From positions 1 through 36,671 of the forward strand of contig DTXA01000509.1 of the NCBI GenBank assembly GCA_012962735.1: 36,671 nt of DNA. Reading direction: 5' to 3'. This document shows, one piece after another, positions 19,054-26,859 of the stretch. The notes beneath the pieces were generated by a model. The model had not been told where the DNA came from. It ran no database searches and saw nothing but the letters and a program-made list of their open reading frames with translations. Numbering within the stretch: position 1 is the stretch's first letter; every line of letters starts with the position of its first letter. The translations under genes were made by a program, and so were the position numbers. The DNA is from Candidatus Latescibacterota bacterium (GTDB taxonomy: Bacteria; Latescibacterota; 4484-107; B68-G9).

Positions 19054-22000
19054 TTACCTCATAGAGATCACACGGGCCTCTATGAGCGTCTTCAACTGTG
19101 TCTCAGCGAACTTCACCTGAGCCAATGCGTTGGGGTCGCTCCCGTATTCTTTGACGGCCCTCCGGTAGTACTCGGCCGCCTTCTCGAACTCCTCCATCGC
19201 CTGGTACGACGCCCCGATGTTCACCAGGGCGCTCGCCGAATACACGCTGCCGGGATATTTCTGCAGCACTTCTTCAAATATCTCTATAGCTTCCTTGTAA
19301 TTTTCTTGATCGAATAACACCTCGCCCTGGCTGTAGAGCTTATATGCGCTTATCTCCGCAAGGTTCGCCAACAGCATCTTGGCCCGCCGCACCCTCGGGT
19401 GGTCTGGGAAAAGCTCTATGAATTTCTCGTACGCTGCCTTAGCCTCGTCGTACCGCTCCTCCCCGTAGTAGTAGTCCCCAAGCGTGAACTGGGCCATCGG
19501 TCCGTAATCCCCCTCCCTGAAATCCGCTACAAGCCGCTCGAACAACGGCACAGCCTTCTCCTTCTCTCCCTTGCGTACAAAACACCACGCGCGGGAATAG
19601 ATGGAATCATCCACCCATCCGGACTTGGGGTACTCTCGCTCCACCCGCTCGAACAAGGCATAAGCTTCGTCCCACTGCTTCAGGTTGAACAGCGACTCCC
19701 CTGCTCTAAACAGTGCTTCCACCGCCTGGCGGCTCTTAGGGTACCTGCGCACCAAGGTCAAGAAGGTCTTAGATGCATCCTCCCACTTCCCCAGCCGGTA
19801 GTACCCCCAGGCTCCCAAGTATAGCGCTTGCAGAGCCTCCTTGCTCTCGGGGTACTTGCGGTAGTAATCTAAGAACGCCTTGGTGCTCATCAACACCGCT
19901 GCCTGTTTCTCTTCAGGCTTCCCTTTAAGCTCCTCTGAATAGTAGTAATATGCCGCGCCTATCTGGAAGAGTGCTCCCGGGGCCGCTAAGGTGGTCGGGT
20001 ACTCCTCCACCACCTTCTTGTACTGCGCCGCCGCATCGAGGTAACGCCCCATCTTCATATAGGCGTTCCCCGCAGTGTAGTACCCCGAGGCGATGCTCTC
20101 CTCTTTCTTGCTCACCTTGGTCAACCGCAGCGCTGTCTCTATGCTCTCCTGGTAGCGCCCGAGCTTGAAGTATACGTTCGCCAGCCGGGCCAACACTATG
20201 CTCCGCTCCATATCGTCCTGGGCCTGGGAGAGGAGCTCGTTGTAGATCCGGATGGCGTCCTCCAGGCTCTCCTTCTCAGCTAAGGCCACCAGCTGCACCC
20301 TGGCCGCCTGTGCCAGCGTGCGGTCCCGGCTCCGCGTCACATCCCGCAACAGCTCCTCCGCCTCCCGGCTCCGATCCACCGCCGAATACACCAACGCCAG
20401 GGCCAGCCTGGTCTTATCCAACATCTGAGGGTCGACCCCGGGCGCCTTTAAGAGGTACTGGTAATCCTCTATCGCCTTATCGAACTCCAACAACTTATGG
20501 TAGGCCTGCCCACGGCCGAAGTAGCTGTACACTATGTACTCGCTCTGAGGGAAACGTTCGATTACAGCCGTATAGTGCTGTACGGCCTTTTTGTAGTCCT
20601 CCAACTGCCCCAGGTACAGCTGGCCCAGTTGGAAGTGCATCAGGACTTCCAACTGGGGGTCACCGGATACCTTCCCCTCAAGCTCCTCCGATATCGCCTC
20701 GGCCTTCTGGGGCTTCTCCATTTCGGCATACAGCGAGGCCATAGCCAACTGAGCGCCCACGTAGCTCTGCCCGGCCGTCTCCGGCACTTTGGAGAACATC
20801 TCCAAGGCTCCGTCCTTCTCCCCTCTCTTGCGGAGCACCAAGCCCAGGTAATAGTATGCATCCCCGATCTCCGGGGCCTTCGAGTACCGCTTTATCATCT
20901 GCCGGCAGTACTGCTCCGCCTCGGCATACTTCCCACCGTCGTATGCTATTCTCCCCAACCGCAACATACATACCGGAGCGGACGGCGATCTCGGAAACCT
21001 CTCCACCACCTGTGCGTAGAACTTGACCGCCCTCTCCTTGTCCCCTAACTGCTCCGCAGACCATCCGGCGCTATATAAAGCCTGGGCCAAAAGCTTCGTA
21101 TCCGCATCGGGGTAGTTCTCCAGGACCGCCTGATATGCTTTTATGGCTTCTTCGTACTTCCCCTCGGCCTCCTCGTAATTTCCCGCACTTTCCTCGTATT
21201 TCCCCCAGTAATAGTACGCTTCCCCTATGTAGAACTGCGCCTGCGGCAGGTACGGGCTCTGGGGATAGTTCGTGATCACCCTTCGATACGCCTCTATCGC
21301 TTTATCGTACTTCCCCCACTTCTGGTAGTTATCCCCTATCAGCTTCTGGATTTTCGCCTTGGAATCGTACTCCTCCACGGTCTCCTGCGCCCGCACGTAG
21401 GTCTCGTAGGCCTTCTCGAAATCCCCCATCCGCTCCCTGTAGATATCCGCTATCTTCAAGAACGAACTGTTGAACAGAAGCAGGTAGTTCTCGAAATCCA
21501 CGTTCTTCCCTTCACGGAACGATGCCCGGAGGAGCTCGTACATTGTATCGTACAGATCTATCACTCTCTGGTACACCTCTATAGCCTTCTCGTACTGCCC
21601 TAAGGCCTCATAGCTGGTCGCCATAAGGTAAGAGGCGTCCGATATAGCCACGCTCTTGGGATACTTCTCCAACAGCTTCTGGGTCTCTTCTATGGCCTTC
21701 TCGTACTGCTCCTGCTCGTAGTGACAGCTCGCAATCCGGAATTGGGCGTCGGGTGCATACTTACTGTCCGGATACTTGGCCAGCATATCGGAGAATACCT
21801 CTATGGCCTTTCCATACTTCTTCGCCTTAAACAGACTGAAACCCTGGTAGAAATATGCTTTATCCACCAGGGCGGAGTTGGGGAACATCTGGACAAATCG
21901 GGCGTACTCTTCTGCGGCCTGCTCGTACTGTTGCTGATAAAATCTTGTATCCCCTATCTGATACTGCACCGTAGCACGGAACTCCTCAGGAACCTCGGGC

Positions 22001-22320
22001 TCATCGGTCACCTTCTGGAAGGAGGAGATGGCCTTCTCATAGTCCCCCAATTTCTTATAACTATTCCCGAGCTGATACCAAGCCGCTGCCCGGATAGGCA
22101 ACTTAAGTTCGTTGATCTCGACCGTGACCTTGTTTACATCCACCGCCTTGTGGTGGAACTTGACGATCTTATAGTACTCCTTAACAGCTAATTCATACTC
22201 CCCCAAAGCATAAAAAGACTGCCCATTTTCAAACCATGTCTTTAGGTTCTGGGGGACAGGCAAAAAAAGACTAACCCCCAGAGCCGCCAACAGTAGAGCC
22301 ACAACCCACTTGGTAGACAT
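19054..22320 (-). CDS. Large TPR-repeat protein, predicted periplasmic
   Basis: This 1088-residue protein has an N-terminal signal or anchor (VVALLLAALGVSLFLPVP) followed by tandem tetratricopeptide-like units over nearly the whole length, each of the form AxxxYxxVxxxYPxS with A-Y-x-G linkers; I count well over twenty. The repeats resemble those of YbgF/CpoB, BamD and outer-membrane-linked TPR scaffolds. No catalytic motif is seen. It likely acts as a periplasmic scaffold between the barrel protein encoded upstream and the TolQ/TolR motor encoded downstream. The ATG follows GGGGGTGAAATAACCT. Sequence ends in a non-TPR tail. Confidence 0.88.
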   Translation of the reverse strand: MSTKWVVALLLAALGVSLFLPVPQNLKTWFENGQSFYALGEYELAVKEYYKIVKFHHKAVDVNKVTVEINELKLPIRAAAWYQLGNSYKKLGDYEKAISSFQKVTDEPEVPEEFRATVQYQIGDTRFYQQQYEQAAEEYARFVQMFPNSALVDKAYFYQGFSLFKAKKYGKAIEVFSDMLAKYPDSKYAPDAQFRIASCHYEQEQYEKAIEETQKLLEKYPKSVAISDASYLMATSYEALGQYEKAIEVYQRVIDLYDTMYELLRASFREGKNVDFENYLLLFNSSFLKIADIYRERMGDFEKAYETYVRAQETVEEYDSKAKIQKLIGDNYQKWGKYDKAIEAYRRVITNYPQSPYLPQAQFYIGEAYYYWGKYEESAGNYEEAEGKYEEAIKAYQAVLENYPDADTKLLAQALYSAGWSAEQLGDKERAVKFYAQVVERFPRSPSAPVCMLRLGRIAYDGGKYAEAEQYCRQMIKRYSKAPEIGDAYYYLGLVLRKRGEKDGALEMFSKVPETAGQSYVGAQLAMASLYAEMEKPQKAEAISEELEGKVSGDPQLEVLMHFQLGQLYLGQLEDYKKAVQHYTAVIERFPQSEYIVYSYFGRGQAYHKLLEFDKAIEDYQYLLKAPGVDPQMLDKTRLALALVYSAVDRSREAEELLRDVTRSRDRTLAQAARVQLVALAEKESLEDAIRIYNELLSQAQDDMERSIVLARLANVYFKLGRYQESIETALRLTKVSKKEESIASGYYTAGNAYMKMGRYLDAAAQYKKVVEEYPTTLAAPGALFQIGAAYYYYSEELKGKPEEKQAAVLMSTKAFLDYYRKYPESKEALQALYLGAWGYYRLGKWEDASKTFLTLVRRYPKSRQAVEALFRAGESLFNLKQWDEAYALFERVEREYPKSGWVDDSIYSRAWCFVRKGEKEKAVPLFERLVADFREGDYGPMAQFTLGDYYYGEERYDEAKAAYEKFIELFPDHPRVRRAKMLLANLAEISAYKLYSQGEVLFDQENYKEAIEIFEEVLQKYPGSVYSASALVNIGASYQAMEEFEKAAEYYRRAVKEYGSDPNALAQVKFAETQLKTLIEARVISMR

Positions 22321-22342
22321 AGGTTATTTCACCCCCTTCCCT

Positions 22343-23227
22343 TTAAAACCTATACCCGAAGGAAATCCTATGCTCTCCTCCCACCGGCAGGTCCAAAAGG
22401 TACCTATACCCGTACTCCAAACGCATATTCCAAAGGGTGTACCCGACCCCCGCGTTCACCTTGGCGCTTCCCTTCCCCTTCTCTAAGAACTGTCCTCCGC
22501 CTAAATACACCGAGAAATTCTCCCCGAACCTCTGCTCCACGCCGCCGGAGAGGTCCATCACTCCGTCCTTGGAGGTAAGTTCGGCTGTCGCCAACATCCC
22601 GAGCCTCTCATAAGCCACCCCCACCCTGACCTCCATCGGGAGCTTGCCCCCCAAGTCGGTATTCTTGGCGATGCTGGGCTGGTTGATGTTCCGCAGGAAC
22701 GCCCCCACCCGCACCTTCCAGGGAGTCCTCCAGAACAATCCAGCGTCCAACCCGATCTTAAGGCCCGAGGAGACCGAACCCCCCAAGGGGTCGTTCAAAC
22801 CCGACAGGTCCGCCTTCCACATCATCCCCTTGAGGTTCACTCCCAAGCTCAAACCTCCCATAAGATAACGGGCATAGGAAAGGATAAAGGCGTCCTTGTT
22901 GAACCTATCCGCCATGAACATCTGAACTCCAAGCCCCAGAGTGCCCAGCCCCCCGGCAGGGAGCACAAGCCCGACCAAGCCCATACCGAGTTTATCCCCC
23001 TCGATCCCGGGGAAGAGCCTCGCCCCCATCACTGTAATCTCCATCCGATCCATCTGCACCAGACCGGCGGGGTTCAGGAATATCGCGTTAGGATCGTCCG
23101 CCACCGCCACGAAGCTCCCCCCGAGGCTAACGGGCCTTGCCCCCACACAGAGGTCGAGCTCATCCGCCCGCGCTGGGACCAACCAAGCCAACATCATCAG
23201 GACCCCGATCAGTGCTCCATACTTCAT
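22343..23227 (-). CDS. PorV/UPF0164-like outer-membrane beta-barrel protein
   Basis: A 294-residue precursor: signal peptide MKYGALIGVLMMLAWLVPARA with cleavage likely after ARA, then the opening RPVSLGGSFVAVADDPNAIFLNPAGLV, which is the signature of PorV/PorQ/UPF0164 and FadL-like barrels. Alternating-strand segments continue to the terminal ISFGYRF, an outer-membrane C-terminal pattern ending in Phe. The ATG at 23227 follows AAAGGGGTGAGCG, so the longer frame beginning 33 bases further up is unlikely. First gene of the envelope operon behind a strong promoter; the partner genes encode a TPR scaffold and a proton-driven motor. Function (transport or anchoring) is not readable. Confidence 0.87.
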   Translation of the reverse strand: MKYGALIGVLMMLAWLVPARADELDLCVGARPVSLGGSFVAVADDPNAIFLNPAGLVQMDRMEITVMGARLFPGIEGDKLGMGLVGLVLPAGGLGTLGLGVQMFMADRFNKDAFILSYARYLMGGLSLGVNLKGMMWKADLSGLNDPLGGSVSSGLKIGLDAGLFWRTPWKVRVGAFLRNINQPSIAKNTDLGGKLPMEVRVGVAYERLGMLATAELTSKDGVMDLSGGVEQRFGENFSVYLGGGQFLEKGKGSAKVNAGVGYTLWNMRLEYGYRYLLDLPVGGEHRISFGYRF

Positions 23228-23289
23228 AGCGCTCACCCCTTTCTCTTGAGAGACCCCCATTGCTCCTATCCCCTCTGTTTCTTTCAGAG

Positions 23290-23318
23290 AATATAAGCTA
23301 TATACAACTCCTTGTCAA
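23290..23318 (-). promoter_or_regulatory. Sigma-70-type promoter for the envelope operon
   Basis: Minus-strand TTGACA (23318-23313), 17-base spacer, TATATT (23295-23290). It begins 8 bases after the pgk stop and drives the PorV-like gene and the four genes after it. No terminator is visible between pgk and this promoter, so some read-through from the glycolytic operon is likely. Confidence 0.82.
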
Positions 23319-23325
23319 GGCCTTT

Positions 23326-24552
23326 TTACACTTCTTCCGACGTATCTTCCTTATCCGTAAGAGATTTTACTCCAGGAAGTTCCCTCCCCTCCACGAACTC
23401 CAAAGAGGCTCCCCCTCCCGTGGACGCATGGCTCACCCTTTCCTCCAACCCGGCCTTGCGCACCGCCGCAGCCGAATCCCCTCCTCCAACCACCGTTACA
23501 GCGCCCTTTTCTGTAGCCTCGGCCAAGGCCTTGGCCACCTCTTCGGTGCCCTTGGCGAACTCGTCTATCTCAAATACTCCCATAGGTCCGTTCCAGAAGA
23601 CCGTCTTGGCCCCCAGCACCTCCTCCCGGAACTCCCTCGCCGTCTCCGGTCCTATATCCACCCCCTCCCAGTCCGAGGGGATGCGGTCGCTGGGTACCAC
23701 TTGGGTCCTCCCGTACTTCCTCCCCTCGAAGTCCAGGAAATCCGTCACCACGTTATCGACAGGGAGCACCAGTCGGACCCCCTTCCGTCCGGCCTCTTCC
23801 ATAAGCTCGGAGGCCAAGGACACCTTATCCTCCTCCAAAAGAGACTTCCCCACCTCCCATCCCTTGGCCTTGAAGAAAGTGTACGCCATCCCCCCACCAA
23901 TCAAAAGTGCATCCACCTGCCCCAATAGGTTCCTTATCACCCCTATCTTGTCCGAGACCTTGGCTCCTCCCAATATCGCCACAAAGGGCCGTTTCGGGTT
24001 TTCCAAAACCATCCCCAAAAACTCCAACTCCTTCTCCATCAGGAACCCAGCAGCGCACTGGGAGAAGTAATGGGTCACCCCTTCGGTGGAGGCGTGCGCC
24101 CGGTGGGCCGTGCCGAACGCATCGTTCACATAGACATCCCCTAAGGACGCGAGCTTCCTGGAGAACTCGGGATCGTTCTTCTCCTCCTCGGGATGAAACC
24201 TCATGTTCTCCAACAACAAAACGTCCCCCTCCTTCAACTCCCCCACCATCTTCTCCACCTCAGGGCCCATGCAATCCGGAGCCATCCCCACCGGCCTCCC
24301 TAATAACTCTGAAAGACGCCCCGCCACGGGCTTCAGGCTCAGCTCCGGGACTACCTTCCCCTTCGGCCGTCCCAGATGCGACATCAGGATAAGCTTCCCC
24401 CCATGCTCCGTCACATACCGGATCGTGGGCAGTGACGCCCTTATTCGGGTGTCGTCCCGGACCTTCCCGTCCTCCAACGGCACGTTGAAGTCCACCCTCA
24501 TAAGGACCCTTTTCCCCTTAAGCTCCAAATCCCGCACCGTAAGTTTCGCCAT
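23326..24552 (-). CDS. pgk: Phosphoglycerate kinase
   Basis: A 408-residue cytosolic enzyme that converts 1,3-bisphosphoglycerate and ADP to 3-phosphoglycerate and ATP. Diagnostic segments are RVDFNVPLEDGKV near 18-30, the substrate-binding LMSHLGRPKGK, FGTAHRAHAST, LGGAKVSDKIG, WNGPMGVFE and the nucleotide site GGGDSAAAV. Length fits the family. The ATG at 24552 follows GGGGGAGGAAGT. It lies 109 bases after gap, a gap filled by a dispersed repeat (see repeat at 24582-24660), so gap and pgk are probably one transcript. Confidence 0.97.
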   Translation of the reverse strand: MAKLTVRDLELKGKRVLMRVDFNVPLEDGKVRDDTRIRASLPTIRYVTEHGGKLILMSHLGRPKGKVVPELSLKPVAGRLSELLGRPVGMAPDCMGPEVEKMVGELKEGDVLLLENMRFHPEEEKNDPEFSRKLASLGDVYVNDAFGTAHRAHASTEGVTHYFSQCAAGFLMEKELEFLGMVLENPKRPFVAILGGAKVSDKIGVIRNLLGQVDALLIGGGMAYTFFKAKGWEVGKSLLEEDKVSLASELMEEAGRKGVRLVLPVDNVVTDFLDFEGRKYGRTQVVPSDRIPSDWEGVDIGPETAREFREEVLGAKTVFWNGPMGVFEIDEFAKGTEEVAKALAEATEKGAVTVVGGGDSAAAVRKAGLEERVSHASTGGGASLEFVEGRELPGVKSLTDKEDTSEEV

Positions 24553-24581
24553 ACTTCCTCCCCCAAGAAATGATCGCTCAC

Positions 24582-24660
24582 TTTAAAGAGGCCCCTCTTT
24601 CGGTCTAATACAAAGACCCCAAAAAGTATCCCGGCGAAGAGCTCTTTGAGGCTATAAAAG
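24582..24660 (-). repeat. Dispersed intergenic repeat, long copy A
   Basis: Copy A lies between gap and pgk. It shares with copy B (35894-35998) the elements, in minus-strand order: CTATA, GGCGAAG complement, ATACTTTTTGGGG, then TTTGTATTAGACCGAAAGAG and a CCTCTTT hairpin arm. Copy A lacks about 20 bases that copy B has in the middle. The hairpin AAAGAGG/CCTCTTT is kept in both although loop bases differ. It is embedded in a polycistronic operon, so it does not stop transcription strongly. Confidence 0.7.
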
Positions 24661-24661
24661 C

Positions 24662-25660
24662 TCATCCCGCCATCCGCTGCAACAGCTCTACGCACCGGCA
24701 GGAATACCCCCACTCGTTGTCATACCACCCCATCACCTTCACCAAGTTTCCCACTGCCATAGTAGAAGGTGCATCGAAGATACACGAAGCCGGGTTGTGG
24801 ATGATGTCCGCCGAAACGATGGGGTCCTCACAGTACTCCAGAATGCCCTTCATCTCCCCCTCGGCGGCCTTCCGGAAGGCCTCGTTCACCTCCTCGGCCG
24901 AGACCTCCCGTTTCAACACCGCCACGAAGTCGGTGATCGATCCGTCCGGCGTGGGGACCCTAAGGGCCAGGCCGTTGAGCTTGCCGTCCAGTTCCGGTAT
25001 CACCTTCCCTATTGCCTTAGCCGCCCCAGTAGTGGTGGGGATGATGGACATCGCAGCTGCCCTGGCCCGCCGCAGGTCCTTGTGTGGGAAGTCCAATATC
25101 CTCTGGTCGTTGGTGTAAGAGTGCACGGTGGTCATAAGTCCCCGTTCTATCCCGAAGGCGTCGTATAGCACCTTCACCATGGGTGCCAGGGAATTGGTCG
25201 TGCAGGAGGCGTTGGAGATGATCGTGTGCTCAGGCTTGAGCATATCGTCGTTCACGCCGAGCACTATCGTAACGTCCTCCCCCTTGGCGGGAGCCGATAT
25301 CAAGACCTTCTTAGCCCCGGCCTCGAGGTGCTTCTCGGCCTGTTCCCTCTCCCTGAACCTTCCGGTGGACTCCAGAACCACCTCCACCCCGAGGTCCTTC
25401 CAGGGAAGTTCGGACGGGTCCGGCTCCGAAACCACCGGTATCTCCCGGCCGTCCACCACCAGCTTATCCCCCTTCACCTCGATCTTCCCGGGATAGGGCC
25501 CATGTATGGAATCGTACTTCAACAGGTGGGCCAAAGTCTTGGCGTCCGTAAGATCGTTTATCGCCTTCACATCGAACGCCTCAGGCGCCCTCTCCATCGC
25601 CGCCCGGAACATCAGCCTCCCTATTCTACCAAACCCATTGATCCCCAATGCTATAGCCAT
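24662..25660 (-). CDS. gap: Glyceraldehyde-3-phosphate dehydrogenase, type I
   Basis: A 332-residue NAD-type GAPDH that oxidises glyceraldehyde 3-phosphate to 1,3-bisphosphoglycerate. Features: INGFGRIGR near 8-16, INDL at the adenosine-binding position (Asp favours NAD), the catalytic Cys in SNASCTTN, VHSYTNDQ, and the C-terminal WYDNEWGYSCR. The ATG at 25660 follows AAAGGAGGGATTG; TTG at 25663 is one codon upstream and less likely. It starts 11 bases after the phosphofructokinase gene, in the glycolytic operon. Confidence 0.97.
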   Translation of the reverse strand: MAIALGINGFGRIGRLMFRAAMERAPEAFDVKAINDLTDAKTLAHLLKYDSIHGPYPGKIEVKGDKLVVDGREIPVVSEPDPSELPWKDLGVEVVLESTGRFREREQAEKHLEAGAKKVLISAPAKGEDVTIVLGVNDDMLKPEHTIISNASCTTNSLAPMVKVLYDAFGIERGLMTTVHSYTNDQRILDFPHKDLRRARAAAMSIIPTTTGAAKAIGKVIPELDGKLNGLALRVPTPDGSITDFVAVLKREVSAEEVNEAFRKAAEGEMKGILEYCEDPIVSADIIHNPASCIFDAPSTMAVGNLVKVMGWYDNEWGYSCRCVELLQRMAG

Positions 25661-25671
25661 CAATCCCTCCT

Positions 25672-26721
25672 TTATCCGAAGAAAACTCCGGCTTCCTCAT
25701 ACCTATGCTGAGGCACCGTCTTGGACTCCTTCAAGGCCTCCCTAAGGGGAACCGCCACGATCTCCGTGCCCCTCAGAGCCGCCATCATTCCGAACTGGCC
25801 GGCTTCCACCATCTCCACGGCCTTCAGCCCAAGCCTTGTGGCGAAGACCCTGTCGAAGGCCGAAGGATTTCCTCCCCTCTGCAGATGTCCCAACACCACG
25901 TGCCGAGTCTCCTTCCCGGTGCGCTTCTCTATGATCTCAGCCAGCGCCTGGGCCAAGCTCACCTTCATCTTCGTGCGCAACACATGCCCGAAGTCGTCCA
26001 CAGGTGCCCCGAACTCCTTCAATTTCTCGTCCACCTCGGGGTTCTTGGCCCCCTCCGCGACGGCGATTATGGCGTAATTGGGCTTTCCGGGACCATACCT
26101 GCGGCTTACGACCTCGCACACTTCGTCTATCTCGAACGGCACCTCCGGGATCAGGACCACATGCGCTCCACCGGCCATGCCGCCCTCCAAGGCCATCCAC
26201 CCGGCATCCCTCCCCATTATCTCCACCACTATCACCCTCTGGTGCGCTTTGGCGGTCGTGTGCAGACGGTCCAGGGCCTCCATAACCCGATTTATGGCAG
26301 TGTCGTACCCAAACGTATAGTCCGTGGCGTTCACATCGTTATCTATGGTCTTGGGCACCCCTACCACCCTACCGCCCGCCTCGTGGAGCTGCTGGGCCAC
26401 CCCTAAGGTATCATCTCCACCGACAGCGATAAGTGCGTATATATCCAGCTCCTCGAGGTTCCGCTTGACGATATCGAACCCGTTCGGCACCTTGGCGACA
26501 TTGGTGCGGGACGACCCTAAAATCGTCCCCCCCTGGCGGTGGATGTCTGCCACCTTATCCAAGTCCAGTTCTTCATAGTCCTTCTCCAACATCCCCTTCC
26601 ATCCCAACCTGAACCCCAAAACCCGATATCCCAGTTGCACCCCTCGCACCGTGACTCCGCGGATCACAGCGTTCAACCCAGGGGCGTCCCCGCCCCCGGT
26701 CAGCACCCCTATGCGCTTCAT
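25672..26721 (-). CDS. 6-phosphofructokinase with pyrophosphate-type signature
   Basis: A 349-residue phosphofructokinase that interconverts fructose 6-phosphate and the 1,6-bisphosphate. Signature sites: GGGDAPG at 9-15, GGDDTLG with Asp104, and VPKTIDND with Lys124. ATP-dependent PFKs have Gly at both these places; Asp104 and Lys124 are the residues known to exclude ATP and bind pyrophosphate in PPi-PFKs (E. coli numbering coincides here). The catalytic Asp127 and IMGRDAGW and HLQRGG are kept. So the enzyme is probably PPi-dependent and reversible. The ATG follows GGAGGGAACC. First gene of the pfk-gap-pgk operon. Confidence 0.95.
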   Translation of the reverse strand: MKRIGVLTGGGDAPGLNAVIRGVTVRGVQLGYRVLGFRLGWKGMLEKDYEELDLDKVADIHRQGGTILGSSRTNVAKVPNGFDIVKRNLEELDIYALIAVGGDDTLGVAQQLHEAGGRVVGVPKTIDNDVNATDYTFGYDTAINRVMEALDRLHTTAKAHQRVIVVEIMGRDAGWMALEGGMAGGAHVVLIPEVPFEIDEVCEVVSRRYGPGKPNYAIIAVAEGAKNPEVDEKLKEFGAPVDDFGHVLRTKMKVSLAQALAEIIEKRTGKETRHVVLGHLQRGGNPSAFDRVFATRLGLKAVEMVEAGQFGMMAALRGTEIVAVPLREALKESKTVPQHRYEEAGVFFG

Positions 26722-26768
26722 CCCGGTTCCCTCCTTTCGAACGTCCGATCACCCTGTTAACCTTGCCG

Positions 26769-26797
26769 AAGATAACATAGAATTTCACAGATGTCAA
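26769..26797 (-). promoter_or_regulatory. Sigma-70-type promoter for the glycolytic operon
   Basis: Minus-strand TTGACA (26797-26792), 17-base spacer, TATCTT (26774-26769). Transcription would start near 26762, about 40 bases before the phosphofructokinase ATG. It lies just after the RNase G terminator. Confidence 0.8.
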
Positions 26798-26833
26798 GCA
26801 CTCTATATGTCCAAATAAATGTCGTTAGCCCCC

Positions 26834-26859
26834 AAAAAGTATCGAGGCGAAATCGCCTC
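26834..26859 (-). terminator. Intrinsic terminator after RNase G; also repeat core C
   Basis: On the minus strand GAGGCGA-TT-TCGCCTC (26859-26844), a 7-bp stem whose first bases overlap the RNase G stop codon, is followed by GATACTTTTTGGGG, with TTTTT at 26838-26834. It ends the lgt-to-RNase G transcript. The TCGCC..GATACTTTTTGGGG part is shared with the dispersed repeat. Confidence 0.8.

Noticed and set aside
19054..22320. Tandem DNA repeats in the TPR gene as a CRISPR-like or satellite array
   Set aside because: Repetition is at protein level only; the DNA units are diverged and coding.
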